Of a DNA stretch of 30,000 bases, positions 10,913 through 19,585 are shown in pieces (the stretch's first letter is position 1; every line of letters starts with the position of its first letter). Position numbers and translations under genes: made by a program. The stretch spans positions 990,336-1,020,335 of the forward strand of contig CAJNDS010000213.1 in the NCBI GenBank assembly GCA_905221605.1, given 5' to 3'. The notes under the pieces were generated by a model that was not told where the DNA came from, ran no database searches, and saw only the letters and a list, made by a program, of their open reading frames with translations. This stretch comes from Symbiodinium natans. Taxonomy: Eukaryota; Sar; Dinophyceae; Suessiales; Symbiodiniaceae.

Positions 10913-10975
10913 GACACGCTGTATAAGCTGGTGAAGCCTTACACCAAGGCTTCTCGGGGATTGCCCTCAAGTTGA
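10913..10975 (+). CDS. Candidate terminal exon
   Basis: It follows GAGGCCAG|G and reads 'DTLYKLVKPYTKASRGLPSS' then TGA. The frame is open upstream to the CCCTAAA array at 10882. Confidence 0.33.
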   Translation, partial: DTLYKLVKPYTKASRGLPSS

Positions 10976-11228
10976 GGCTCAAAAGCAAATGAGGCTGTCC
11001 CTAAACCCTAAACCCAAAACCCAAGAGGGCTTGGGACCAATTTAGAGTGCTAGGGCCCGAGACCCTAGACTCTTTTCGTTCTGGTCAGTTGTCTACATTG
11101 GTGTCGCTTTTTCGGGGCACGTGACAGTACAGCCCCCTTGTATCTAGGGTAGCCAAGAATTTTCACAGATCTGGGGCTTCCGGATTTGGGGCAAAGGATT
11201 TGCCACATGATTGTTGGAGTGCATTCAG

Positions 11229-11348
11229 GGCTCGATGTCGCTAGCATGTCGAGTACAGCATGTCAGCCTTAGTGTTTATCCTTGCGGGTGGGCTGTGCAT
11301 CCGGCCGAACCCTATTGCCACACAAGCTCAGGGCGTTTTAGCGTTTAA
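11229..11348 (+). CDS. Candidate exon or small ORF
   Basis: It follows CATTCAG|G and reads 'GSMSLACRVQHVSLSVYPCG', 'WAVHPAEPYCHTSSGRFSV', then TAA. An antisense ORF at 11065-11247 overlaps its start. Confidence 0.27.
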   Translation, partial: GSMSLACRVQHVSLSVYPCGWAVHPAEPYCHTSSGRFSV

Positions 11349-11501
11349 AACAAACCATTTGGGGTTTGGGGGCCTTTTTCGCGGTCAAAAACACCTAAAC
11401 CCTAAACCCTAAACCCTAAACCCTAAATGCTCTGCTTTACAATCCTGATCCCTGCACCTCTATACCTCAACTCTTCAAAAGCCCTGAACTCCTAGGATCC
11501 A

Positions 11502-11706
11502 AGGATGCCCAGTAGTGCCCTTATTCCCTTTTCTGTGGGGGGGGGGGGGTTTGGTTTAGGGTTTTGGGTTTTGGGTTTTGGGTTTTGGGTTTTGGGTTTT
11601 GGGTTTAGGGTTTAGGGTTTAGGGGAGGGGAGGCGGGGGGGGGTTAGGTTTCCTTAAAGCAAAAATCCGGGCACCTTTTCTTTTCCTAGGCTACTGGGCA
11701 ACCGAG
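11502..11706. mobile_element. Family B element with an internal TTTTGGG/TTTAGGG array
   Basis: It starts AGGATGCCCAGTAGTGCCCT, nearly identical over 31 bp to the start at 4391, and ends CCTAGGCTACTGGGCAACCGAG. Six TTTTGGG units followed by TTTAGGG lie inside, so the array expanded within, or inserted into, the element. Confidence 0.55.
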
Positions 11707-11785
11707 AATCCTCAAGCCCTCATCCCGAAAAACCAGGCAAAAGAAAGAACTCCCGAGTCCAACTTGTCCACGGCGCTGACTGCAG
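11707..11785 (+). CDS. Candidate exon following a family B element
   Basis: It begins after the element end CTACTGGGCAACCGAG and reads 'SSSPHPEKPGKRKNSRVQ' and 'LVHGADC', ending CAG|GTGATG. A TTTAGGG array lies in the following intron, whose likely acceptor is GGCTTCTGCAG at 11975. Confidence 0.38.
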
Positions 11786-11837
11786 GTGATGCTTGTGAAC
11801 CTGGTCAGGCCAGGCATTGCGTTTTCTTTTGGGCTTA

Positions 11838-11942
11838 GGGTTTGGGGTTTAGGGTTTAGGGTTTAGGGTTTAGGGTTTAGGGTTTAGGGTTTAGGGTTTA
11901 GGGCTTAGGGTTTAGGGTTTAGGGTTTAGGGTTTAGGGTTTG
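11838..11942 (+). repeat. TTTAGGG array, about 15 units
   Basis: Includes single TTTGGGG and CTTAGGG variants. It lies in the inferred intron after exon 11707-11785. Confidence 0.9.
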
Positions 11943-12064
11943 GCCTTGTGGGTCTGGGGAGGTGGGCTTCTGCAGTTCGGGGCCCAAGAGGGTGAAGTCA
12001 CAAACTCCACACCCTAAACCCCTAAATCCTGAACTGCAGACCTCCCTATTCTATACAGACCCCT

Positions 12065-12165
12065 TGGTTCTGAATAAGGAGGGCCCGAAATATACCCTTT
12101 GAAGGCAGTATACAGGCTACCTCCTTCCCTGATTCCCTACTAAGAACCAGTCAGCAGATCCCACA
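12065..12165. mobile_element. Family F inverted-repeat element
   Basis: TTGGTTCTGAATAAGGAGGG at the left is the inverse, with mismatches, of CCTCCTTCCCTGATTCCC then TACTAAGAACCAG at the right. A relative lies at 3468-3545. Confidence 0.45.
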
Positions 12166-12235
12166 ACTTAGGTCTTATATAACTTATATGAGTATAAGAT
12201 GTATCTATCCTTAGAATCCTAAGCTTTCGTCCCCA

Positions 12236-12312
12236 GTACATATGCATATGCATTTACATATACATTTACATATACATATACATATACACATACATGTATA
12301 TATATATATGTA
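12236..12312 (+). repeat. CATATA microsatellite
   Basis: Alternating ACATAT, ACATTT and TATATA units just upstream of the candidate exon at 12349. Confidence 0.85.
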
Positions 12313-12348
12313 TGTAGACTTATCCTCCCACATGACCTACTGCCATAG

Positions 12349-12418
12349 GCAAGGCATCCTCCTCTGTCATGCGTGCCTTGAGAAATCCCCCTTGGGCTTC
12401 GTCCGCAAGAATGTTCAA
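12349..12418 (+). CDS. Candidate exon with strong GTAAGG donor before an array
   Basis: It is bounded by GCCATAG|G and CAA|GTAAGG and reads 'QGILLCHACLEKSPLGFVRK'. The intron begins GTAAGGTTTGGGGTTTAGGG. Confidence 0.35.
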
Positions 12419-12612
12419 GTAAGGTTTGGGGTTTAGGGTTTAGGGTTTAGGGTTAAGGTGTATATTCCATGGCCACATGCTAAAAAAAGAACCCCCGGGG
12501 GCCTCGTTCGTCATGAAGTTCAACTGAGAGCCCAAATCAAGAGACCACCGTGAGAAGTCCTTGCCCTGCGCCTCGTTTCGCAGTCAAGTTCAAGGGTGTT
12601 TACAAGACAGGG

Positions 12613-12692
12613 CCCTAAGCCCTAAACCCTAAACCCTAAACCCTAAACCCTAAACCCTAAACCCTAAACCCTAAACCCTAAACCCTAAACCC
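12613..12692 (-). repeat. CCCTAAA array, about 11 units
   Basis: Near-perfect units following the sequence GTTTACAAGACAGGGCC. Confidence 0.9.
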
Positions 12693-12815
12693 CTTGCCTT
12701 CAGAAATCATCATCTGGGCCTCGTTGATAAACTGGGTTAGAGATCTTGTGATATGTGTTAGGGTTTTAGACACAGGGCCACTCCCTCCAAAATCCTGCTC
12801 GGGGCCACGTGCCTC

Positions 12816-13272
12816 ATGAAAACGGATACGGAGTCTCGGGTCAGAAAGGCCAATACATCCTGCTGTTGGCCAATCACGTCATATCAGCTTAGCATCCAAA
12901 ATCTAAAGAGAATCCAGCGAGAAGGCTGTTTTCCCTCCAACTCTTGCTTTGACACTTTCACACTGTGTGTTGACCATGTCGGAGGGGGTGGCCAACTCTT
13001 GCAAAGGTGCCATGACCTGGTGAGGGTGGCCAGTTCCGATTTCATGTCTGATTAGCATTGATTAAGAACAGGCACAGGACACCATTTCAGCAAAAGGGCC
13101 GCTGGTTGTCAGTGTTGATATCAGCCATTGCAGAAATCACGTGTTTTATGAGGAGAAGGTTCCGCCTGCACAATTCCGCATCCTTGAAGACAGACCGAAC
13201 TCCTCGCCTGAAAAATATCGACACAAAGACCCAAGAATCCCAAGCAATGGGGGCGAGGACGGCATGTCTTGA
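12816..13272 (+). CDS. Possible two-exon small protein, 134 aa
   Basis: ATG at 12816 opens 68 codons ('KTDTESRVRKANTSCCWP') to CTG|GTGAGG. Removing 13020-13071 (52 nt, ending AACAG|G) continues in phase 0 for 66 codons ('GPLVVSVDISHCRNHVFYEE', 'RILEDRPNSSPEKYRHKD') to TGA. The second exon overlaps, in another frame, the open frame used by the 13301-13678 model, so one of the two is wrong over 13072-13272. No family recognised. Confidence 0.28.
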
Positions 13273-13300
13273 AGGCCCGAACCCCCGCAGCAACAAACAG

Positions 13301-13678
13301 CACTGTAGTTCCTTAGCCCTAAATTCCTATTTTCCGCAAACCCACCCTAAACCCTACCTACACCGCAAAGCCCCTGCTGAACGCTCGGGGAGCGCCCCGC
13401 CTGCCCCGACTTGCACGCAGGAAAGCCGAGCTCAACGGCATGCAAGGACCCAATGTCCTCAGGGCTTACCGTTATTCAGGGGAAGGTTCATGGGAACTGA
13501 TAAGCAGGGTTATAAGTACCCTTAAAAAGGTATTTCCCTGCTTATACGTACCCATGAACTTCCAAGTAAAGCCCCTCTAAGCGACGCTGAAGTCTCAAGC
13601 TCTTCATGCTCAAGCAGCTCGATCTTTCAGATCGCCTGGCCTAGACACCCAAGCCAAGCTCCGTATCCTACGGTCTAA
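13301..13678 (+). CDS. Candidate two-exon gene end joined across a family A element
   Basis: The frame is open from 13058; a plausible acceptor is AACAAACAG|CAC at 13301. It reads 'LNSYFPQTHPKPYLHRKAP' and ends GGAAG|GTTCATGG. Splicing out 13486-13566 continues in phase as 'KAPLSDAEVSSSSCSSSS' and 'FQIAWPRHPSQAPYPTV' to TAA. No family recognised. Confidence 0.35.
13486..13566 (+). mobile_element. Family A inverted-repeat element filling an intron
   Basis: It starts GTTCATGGGAACTGATAAGC and ends GCTTATACGTACCCATGAACTTCCAAG. The ends are inverted copies over about 20 bp. Confidence 0.55.
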
Positions 13679-13692
13679 GCTCTTCAAGCCGT

Positions 13693-13839
13693 ATGAACCC
13701 CAGGGTCGAGTTTGGGGCTCATGGGATGTCGGGCAAGGTGTGGGAGCTTGGGATTGAGGACTTTGGGGCTGAGAGCATGACTCAAGCCCTAAGCCATAAA
13801 CCCTTCACATTCGAAACCATTAGAGAGCCTAGGGTTTAG
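13693..13839 (+). CDS. Candidate exon, 48 codons
   Basis: ATG at 13693 (frame open from 13648) reads 'RVEFGAHGMSGKVWELGIED' and 'GAESMTQALSHKPFTFET', closing on a TAG of the first TTTAGGG units; CCTAGG|GTTTAG is the likely donor. It overlaps nothing else open at this length. Confidence 0.33.
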   Translation: MNPRVEFGAHGMSGKVWELGIEDFGAESMTQALSHKPFTFETIREPRV

Positions 13840-14372
13840 GGTTTAGGGTTTAGGGTTTAGGGTTTAGGGTTTAGGGTTTAGGGTCCTTTTCATCCCGCTG
13901 AGACCCCTCCACTGTCAATCGCAACACAAACCTCGGATCCTTGTGTCCCTCCCTTCGTCCATGGAAGGCAACCCTTGCCAGGCAGGGTTTGCCTAAACCC
14001 TAACCCCTAAACCCTACACCCTAAACCCTAAACCCTAAACCCTAAACCCTAAACCCTAAACTCACTTGACATCCTGGGGTCCGATGTTTGGATGCGAGAG
14101 TTTGGCGATACATCGGTGTGTTGTCATCTTGAGATTGTGGCCCTGGTTTCTCCCAAAGCCATCGCTTCTAACGCCTAGATGTCCAAGTGAAGAGACCTGC
14201 TACCCTGAGAAAATGCGACAGAGCGCTTTGCATTTCGAGGAGTATTCCGCCCAAAGCAAGCCAGCCTCCAAGGGCTTTAATTCATAAGGGGCCGCCTTTG
14301 GGCTGGGCTTTAAATAGTAGCTGGCGGCAGGCTTTTTGGTCCATCCCGGTCGGCATTTGAGGCTGCAGAAGC

Positions 14373-14877
14373 TTGAAACTGTCGTGCCTGACTGTGGTCA
14401 CGCAACCGGCAGAGGCAGCGGATATGGCGGAGGAAACCCTGGCAAGCTGGTGTTTGGCAAGGCAAGCGCCGAAGATGCCTTGTTGGAGGCTTTGGCCTCG
14501 GACTTTGGGATCTGCGTGTCTGGGCTCTTTTGGGGTCCGTGCCCCTTGGGCTTTCGAAAATCTGAACCCCGTACCCCTAAAAGCCAGCCAAATCCCCACC
14601 CGACCACCACCACCACCACCACACCCCCCACCCAGAAAGTCAGGACAAGTGGTGCATCCAAGCCGGACACTCAAGTGCTTGAAATGCATGAGTTGGGGCT
14701 TGGGGTTCAGGGGGCCCAAGACGGAGGGACCCAATGCAGGGCCACGTGAAGGGTCATCAGGGTACTTATAAGTAGGGTTATAAGTAAGGTAACTATGGTT
14801 ATAACCTTATTTAGGGTACTTCTAAGTACCCATGCAGCGCTCAAAGCACCCCCGAATTGCAGCGGCTTCATTGTTGA
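14373..14877 (+). CDS. Candidate two-exon gene end joined across a family A element
   Basis: Exon 1 is open from about 14373 and reads 'TQPAEAADMAEETLASWC', followed by a Pro/His/Arg-rich stretch from CCACC repeats and 'KTEGPNAGPREGSSG'. Removing 14762-14837 joins it in phase 2 to 'AQSTPELQRLHC' and TGA at 14875-14877. A second frame (14336-14749, 'GKLVFGKASAEDALLEALAS') and an antisense frame are also open, so frame choice rests on the element junction. ORF 14066-14287 just upstream ('CPSEETCYPEKMRQSALHF') could be an earlier exon. Confidence 0.38.
14762..14837 (+). mobile_element. Family A inverted-repeat element filling an intron
   Basis: It starts GTACTTATAAGTAGGG and ends GGGTACTTCTAAGTACCCATGCAG. 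The halves form a long hairpin (GTACTTATAAGT/CTTCTAAGTACCC). Confidence 0.55.
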
Positions 14878-15114
14878 GAGGCCTTCGCCCTAAGCCCTAA
14901 AGCCTATCACAGCTTCCCTCAGGCACGGCAGTGTGCCCGTGTCCGCCCGGATGTGTCCTGGCAGGAGCCCCAGCAGGTAACCTTGAGCTTGTTTTGTGTA
15001 CTCAAAATCCCCCCCCCCCCATCCCCCCACAGTGAACAATCAAGCCCCAAAAAAGGTGAGTAACCCTAAGCCCTAAACTCTAAACAGTCTCTAACCCCCT
15101 TTCTTCGGACTCCT

Positions 15115-15258
15115 ATGGGCTGGCATGTGCACGCTTGGGATACTGGCTTCGGGGTTTGCCAAGCGGGCTGGCTACCCCTCTGTAGTCAGGAACCCAAGTT
15201 CATTCCTGGTCACTGGGTAACCTGGGTAGCGTGTATCCATGGCGAACAGTCAAGATAG
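15115..15258 (+). CDS. Small ORF or exon, 47 codons
   Basis: ATG at 15115 reads 'GWHVHAWDTGFGVCQAGWL' to TAG. A second frame over the same bases is also open ('SYGLACARLGYWLRGLPSG'), so coding status is uncertain. A short upstream candidate exon 14923-14976 (CCCTCAG|G to CAG|GTAACC) reads 'TAVCPCPPGCVLAGAPA'. Confidence 0.22.
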   Translation: MGWHVHAWDTGFGVCQAGWLPLCSQEPKFIPGHWVTWVACIHGEQSR

Positions 15259-15606
15259 AAGCGACAAGTGAAACAATGACAATGCGGACGTCCCAACTTT
15301 TCGTCACTCGAAAGCTAAGTACCTTGAGCCCCACAACTCCGTATGTTCTTGCACCCTTCAGCCCGTAAACCTTCAACCCTTAAACCTCAAAACTCTCCTT
15401 AAATGCTTCAACCCTGAAGCAAATAAACCCTTAAGCCCACAACGCCTTCAACCCTAAACCCTTGAACCTTAAAACCCACAAACCCCAAGCCCTCGACATA
15501 AAATTCTTGACCAAAGTCCTAGGCTTCACTGTCCGTTCAGGGGCGGAGTGTTAAAGAATCTGGGGTTAGGGGTTTGCGGATTTTGTGTTTAGGGTTAAGG
15601 CTTTAG

Positions 15607-15688
15607 GTTCCAAGATTCCAAAAATCAGCGTTCAAGGCTTTGGGGCTATCTTCTTGGCCAGCCAAGACTTACACTCCTTCACAGGCAG
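15607..15688 (+). CDS. Candidate exon
   Basis: It is bounded by CTTTAG|G and CAG|GTAGGG and reads 'KIPKISVQGFGAIFLASQDL'. It sits 166 nt upstream of the exon with the GREIAIKPRN motif, but the phases do not join directly, so an exon may be missing between them. Confidence 0.35.
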
Positions 15689-15736
15689 GTAGGGTCTAGG
15701 GCCACTGCACCCACACCCCAAACCCTAAACCCTCTA

Positions 15737-15854
15737 CAAAAGGGGTCAGAATAATTACTAAGAGTATTCCCTCATGGTCCCTTCATAAACATACTGGAAT
15801 AACCCCCAAAATCCTGATTTATCAACGCCCCTATAGTATGTTCTGATACCAGCT
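15737..15854. mobile_element. Family E inverted-repeat element before the motif exon
   Basis: It starts GGGGTCAGAATAATTACT and ends CCCTATAGTATGTTCTGATACC. A relative at 4675-4790 starts GGGGCCAGAATAATTAGA. The 690-800 segment shares CCCTCATGGTCC and GGCCCCTATA. Confidence 0.4.
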
Positions 15855-15965
15855 GTGCAAGCGGAGGTCCGCCTCGAGACTGGCCGAGAGATTGCCATCA
15901 AGCCCCGCAACCTCCAGATGATCAACTCCTGGCAGAGGGCGGGGAGCAATTCTCTTAAAAGAGTT
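15855..15965 (+). CDS. Exon with 'RLETGREIAIKPRNLQ' motif (dinoflagellate KOW/SH3-like repeat end)
   Basis: The exon begins after the family E element end TTCTGATACCAG and reads 'VQAEVRLETGREIAIKPRNL', then 'QMINSWQRAGSNSLKR'. From general knowledge, the pattern V-R-L-(E/D)-(T/S)-G-R-E-I-A-(I/L)-(K/R)-P-x-N-L closes a small beta-barrel segment repeated in many dinoflagellate ankyrin and MYND-finger proteins. The 3' end is unclear; the candidate donor GTTTCG at about 15961 precedes a T-rich and G-rich run. Confidence 0.5.
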
Positions 15966-16126
15966 TCGTTTTTAATTTTTTTTTTTTTGGCGGGGGGGAG
16001 GGGGGGCGGGAGGGGGGGGGGGGTGGGGGGGCGGGGGGTGCATGAACCACGAGCCCTAACTGCATAAAACCCTACACCTCTGAAGGGTTGGGAACGCAGG
16101 GGAACCTTGAATGGTCGGAACATCTT

Positions 16127-16218
16127 GGATGCCCAGTTTGGTACATGATGATCCTTTTTACGCCCCCCCCCCCCACCCTCTGTAAGTAAGATACCCTTGT
16201 AATCCCTACTGAGCCCAG
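16127..16218. mobile_element. Family B-like element
   Basis: It starts GGATGCCCAGTTTGG and ends TAATCCCTACTGAGCCCAG. It is more diverged than the copies at 4390 and 11502 and contains a run of 12 C. Confidence 0.4.
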
Positions 16219-16293
16219 ATAAGACGGCGGTCAAAACTTCCGGCACCAAGCCTGATAGGCAAGGATGAGACTGTCCGCTGGCACTGCTACAGG
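16219..16293 (+). CDS. Candidate exon following a family B element
   Basis: It starts after CTACTGAGCCCAG and ends CAGG|GTTTTG, 25 codons in phase 0 reading 'KLPAPSLIGKDETVRWHCYR'. Upstream of the element, 16098-16126 is also open ('GNLEWSEHL'). Confidence 0.35.
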
Positions 16294-16357
16294 GTTTTGC
16301 CTAAACCCTGAACCCTGAACCCTAAACCCTAAACCTTTGGGGGGAGATCTGCTTGAG

Positions 16358-17028
16358 GAACTTACCTGCTGAAACCGAAGCTTCCCCAAACAGCCCCTAC
16401 ATCCGAAGTCCTCGCCAGGGTGCCCACTCCTATTCGCAGGGAGAGCGTCTCAAGCAGGCCCTTGTGGTTCTTGCCTCTTGCGTGGCGACTGCACGTGGGG
16501 GTTCATGGCTACTTCTAATCGGGTAACTTACAACGCTACTTGTATGTACTCATGAACCTCCCAGCATGGTTTCAGGCCTGCTTGTGGAGTAAAGAAGGGT
16601 CTGGGTACCGAGCGGGTGCCAACCTTTGGATGAGGGCCTTAGGTGTCCGCACTGAAATTCAGTAGCAACTGTTAGGTCCGCTTGGGTTTAGTTTCAGGGT
16701 TTAGGGTTTAGGGTTTAATCTTAGGGTTTAGCAGGTTCGGGTTTAGGGTTTAGGGTTTGGGGTTTGGGGTTTAGGGTTTTGGGTTCAGGGTGCACTGCTT
16801 AGGTTCAAAGCATTTCGATTAATGGAGGCCTCAAGGCATGGAGTTTTCGAGATCGGTGGGGCTTTTCCTGCATCAGAGCTTGCAAAGGCAGGAACCGCTG
16901 CAGGTGCTAACCCTAAACCCTAAACCCTAAACCCTAAACCCTAAAGCGTTTCAGGGGTCTAGGACTCAACCGAAGCCAACCTTTCCGGGGGCCGAAGGCT
17001 CAAAAGAAATGGGAATAAGACTCGATAA
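16358..17028 (+). CDS. Candidate exons of an unrecognised gene, joined across a family A element
   Basis: Exon 16358-16494 (CTTGAG|G acceptor) reads 'AETEASPNSPYIRSPRQGAH' and 'GERLKQALVVLASCVAT'. Exon 16565-16642 reads 'WFQACLWSKEGSGYRAGANL'. They join in phase 1 when 16495-16565 is removed. Exon 16828-16903 (GAG|G...CAG|GTGCTA) continues in phase as 'GLKAWSFRDRWGFSCIRA', then 16955 onward (TTTCAG|G) as 'GLGLNRSQPFRGPKAQKKW'. A different frame from 16955 stays open to 17233, so the last exon is ambiguous. The exon 15855 motif gene may lie directly upstream in the same transcript. Confidence 0.4.
16495..16564 (+). mobile_element. Family A inverted-repeat element filling an intron
   Basis: It starts GTGGGGGTTCATGGCTACTT and ends GTACTCATGAACCTCCCAG; the ends are inverted copies (GGTTCATG/CATGAACC). 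The whole inferred intron is the element. GCA flanks both sides. Confidence 0.6.
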
Positions 17029-17185
17029 AGTTGGGGCGGGCATTGAGCTACTTTATGGGCCCTATGACCCTATCTTTGGGTACCCTCACCATAGTATGTG
17101 CATCTGGAGACCCCCTAAAGGCCCCAGAAGTTCGATCCTTTTCCAACTCAGCCTTCGAAAAAGCTGGCGACTTAAGTTTGTGCAG

Positions 17186-17756
17186 GTCTTGGGGAGTGCC
17201 TGGACCCTAAAACCCCAGAAGGGGGGAAGATAGTCGTCCGTTCCCCAAACCCTAAACCGGAACCCAAATTGACGGGACAATTTTTTGGTCGTGCGAGACG
17301 AGAGTCGTGCACCCCTGTGAGCAACAGACGTCTGCTGTCGGTATTGCATCCTATGCCAGGCAGCTAGACCTACGCACTGCCAGGCTGAACTAAGAACAGC
17401 AGCATGAACTCGGCTCAATGCCGAGACCGCATTCCGGCAGGTTCTCAAGACCATCAAACACGGTTCGGAAACAGTTCTTGCCTTTGCCTCAGCCTGGTCT
17501 TGTACCCGAAATCGTAGACCCTCAGCCCCAAAGCCCACTGGGAAGTTTATGGGTTCTTAGAAGTAGGGTTAGAAGTAGGGCTACAAGTCGGGTAATTGTG
17601 GTTACTACCTTACTCAGGCCACCTCTTATCCTACTTAGAAGTAACCCATGAAGCTTCAAGTGGTCAGCTGGTCCCTAGCGCTTCTGCACCGAAAGCATCC
17701 AACGACCCTATCCTGCACGTTGCAGTCTGAAGTCTCAGCTCCTTTCCCCAACTTGC
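17186..17756 (+). CDS. Three candidate exons, proline-rich, joined across a family A element
   Basis: Exon 17186-17340 (acceptor TTTGTGCAG|G) reads 'LGECLDPKTPEGGKIVVR' and then uses CCAAACCCTAAACCG as codons (SPNPKPEPK); its donor is TCG|GTATTG. Exon 17400-17544 reads 'RPHSGRFSRPSNTVRKQFL' and 'PLPQPGLVPEIVDPQPQSPL'. Exon 17661-17756 reads 'VSWSLALLHRKHPTTLSCT' and ends at TTGC|GTGAAC. Phases 0-0 and 1-1 agree. No family recognised. A 150-aa antisense ORF at 17086-17538 is considered a shadow. Confidence 0.42.
17545..17660 (+). mobile_element. Family A inverted-repeat element filling an intron
   Basis: It starts GTTTATGGGTTCTTAGAAG and ends GTAACCCATGAAGCTTCAAG, imperfect inverted copies over about 25 bp. 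AAGT occurs at both borders. The element ends coincide with the donor (GGAA|GTTTAT) and acceptor (TTCAAG|TG). Confidence 0.6.
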
Positions 17757-18059
17757 GTGAACCCTACACCCTAAACACTCTAAGCCCTAAACCTTAAAAC
17801 TCTTTACCCTAAACCCTAAACCCTAAACCCTAAACCAAATCCTCAAATCCTCAAGCCCCTGAAGGCCCGGAGTCCCTAAGCCTTCAAGCCCGGACCCCGA
17901 GACCCTAGCTACATTACTAAAGGTTTAGGGTTTAGGGTTTAGGGTTTACGGTTTTATAAACATATATAAACTTGTATGATCTTGTATGGGGGGGGGTACC
18001 CTATCTACTAGGGCCGCCTCATAACTGTAGCCCCAAAAAGGGACCATAATGTAGAGAAG

Positions 18060-18200
18060 TGACCATAATCTATATATGTATATATACCTATATATATCTC
18101 TCTTTATATTTATATGTACATGTGTTTGTTTACATTTATATTTACATTTATACTTCTACTATATTTATATTCATTTTTATATTTTTCTTCCTATACTTGT
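18060..18200 (+). repeat. AT-rich TATATA/TTTATAT tract
   Basis: Simple TA- and TTTA-rich sequence, very unlike its surroundings, ending in the pyrimidine-rich acceptor of the exon at 18211. Confidence 0.7.
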
Positions 18201-18210
18201 AGTTTACCAG

Positions 18211-18310
18211 ATGAGAAAAAAACTCCGAAATCCCAGAATCGCGGACCCAAGCCCAAGTCTGAGGCAGCGGAGGTCGATTCAGGCCGGGCTCTGAAACTTC
18301 TTGACCCTAG
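18211..18310 (+). CDS. Candidate lysine-rich exon
   Basis: It follows a long T-rich tract and TTTACCAG. It reads 'EKKTPKSQNRGPKPKSEAAE' and 'VDSGRALKLLDP', ending CCTAG at the GC of a GCCCTAAG/CCCTAAA array, a possible GC donor. Composition is strongly coding-like; no family recognised. Confidence 0.45.
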
Positions 18311-18815
18311 GCCCTAAGCCCTAAACCACAAACCCTAAACCCTAAGCCCTAAGCCCTAAACCCTAAACCCTAAACCCTAAACCCTAAACCCTAGCCCTAA
18401 ACCCTAAACTTCTTGGTGAAAGGGTCGTGGGATTCAGCTCCACTTCTGAGGGCTCTGAGGCTTTCCACCGTAGAGCTGCGAGGTTCGAGGTTTCAGCAGG
18501 GTTCTGTGCGTTTTGTGTTGAGGGCTTAGGGTCTGGGTTCAGGGTTAAGGGTTTAGGTTGAGCCCTAAGCCCGAACTAAACCACTAATCCCCTGAAAATC
18601 CTGCAATCTCTAATGTAAATGTAAACCCTAAGCCTAAAGCCCTAACCCCGAAGCCCCGAAAGTCCGAAAGTCCTAAACCCTTAACGTGCTTCTTGCGCCC
18701 TGTTCGCATCCTAAGCGCTAAGGCCTAAGCTGCCAGATCCTAAAGCTTCAAGCCCGGACCCCCAAACCCTAAACCCTAAACCCCCCAAGCCCCTAACAAC
18801 CATCCTCAGTTCTAG

Positions 18816-18881
18816 GGCCGTAAGCTCGAAGCTGCATGGGCCTCTTTCATCAAGGCACAGGCGTCTGGGTTTGTGGGTTAA
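18816..18881 (+). CDS. Candidate short exon
   Basis: It follows TTCTAG|G and reads 'GRKLEAAWASFIKAQASG' to TAA, just before a TTTAGGG array. An internal GT donor at 18863 is possible. Confidence 0.3.
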   Translation, partial: GRKLEAAWASFIKAQASGFVG

Positions 18882-18970
18882 AAAGGTTTAGGCTTTAGGG
18901 TTTAGGGTTTAGGGTTTAGGTTTAGGGTTTAGGGTTTAGGGTTTAGGGTTAGGGTTTAGGGTTTAGGGTG

Positions 18971-19063
18971 GGATGTTCCCCCTTATGCTCACAGTCCTTA
19001 GTCGGGATGATAATCGTGGGTACTAGAATCCCGATAAGGACTGTTAGGACTATCGCCAGGGTA
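18971..19063. mobile_element. Family D inverted-repeat element
   Basis: It starts GGGATGTTCCCCCTTATGCT and contains CACAGTCCTTAGTCGGGAT, with the inverse ATCCCGATAAGGACTGTTAG near its right end. It lies between TTTAGGG arrays. Confidence 0.55.
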
Positions 19064-19275
19064 AAGGTTTAGGGTTTCGGGTTTAGGCGTTTATTGGTGT
19101 GAGGCTGTATGGGTTTAAAGGTTTTTCGGTTTGAGGGTTTGTTGGTTTAATTGGTTGCGTGGTTTACGACTTCATGGTTTAGAGTTCGGGAAGCGAATGT
19201 GCCCACATGCCCCACTTTAAGCAGCTGGCAACAAGAGGCAAGCCAAACAGCGACAATGACCACATACATCAAGGT

Positions 19276-19383
19276 AGGGTTTTGGGTCTAGGGTCTAGGG
19301 TCTAGGGTCTAGGGTTTAGGGTTTAGGGTTTAGGGTTTAGGGTTTAGGGTTTAGGGTTTAGGGTTTAGGGTTTAGGGTTAGGG
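19276..19383 (+). repeat. TTTAGGG/TCTAGGG array, 15 units
   Basis: Four TCTAGGG variant units precede uniform TTTAGGG units, a sign of local unit duplication. Confidence 0.9.
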
Positions 19384-19521
19384 GTTGGGGTGGAGTATGG
19401 ATCCCTTCGACAGGTGCTGCAATCCTGGGCAAGACCAGCTCCCAGGGTGGTGTCGGGCATGCCTTGTAGTAGAAAAGGAGCCGCGAGCTTGCTTGACATG
19501 ACTTGGGATGTTGCCCCTTAA
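19384..19521 (+). CDS. Candidate exon opening directly from a TTTAGGG array
   Basis: The frame is open from the array end (GGGTTAG|G) and reads 'EYGSLRQVLQSWARPAPRVV', 'SGMPCSRKGAASLLDMTWD', then TAA. The likely acceptor is the terminal TTAG|G of the array itself. No family recognised. Confidence 0.38.
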   Translation, partial: VGVEYGSLRQVLQSWARPAPRVVSGMPCSRKGAASLLDMTWDVAP

Positions 19522-19585
19522 ACAGGGTTTGGGGTTTAGGGTTTAGGGTTATGGGTTCAGGGTTTAGGGTTTAGGGTTTAGGGCT

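Noticed and set aside
14282-14734. 150-aa and 90-aa antisense ORFs
   Set aside because: They are open because of GC- and CCACC-rich sequence on the other strand; no domain or signal supports them.
15758-16249. 163-aa antisense ORF
   Set aside because: It covers family B and E elements and homopolymer G/C runs and is antisense to the motif exon.
17086-17538. 150-aa ORF on the minus strand
   Set aside because: It spans an intron and two phase-consistent exons on the + strand, has low-complexity Arg/Ser composition and no recognisable domain.
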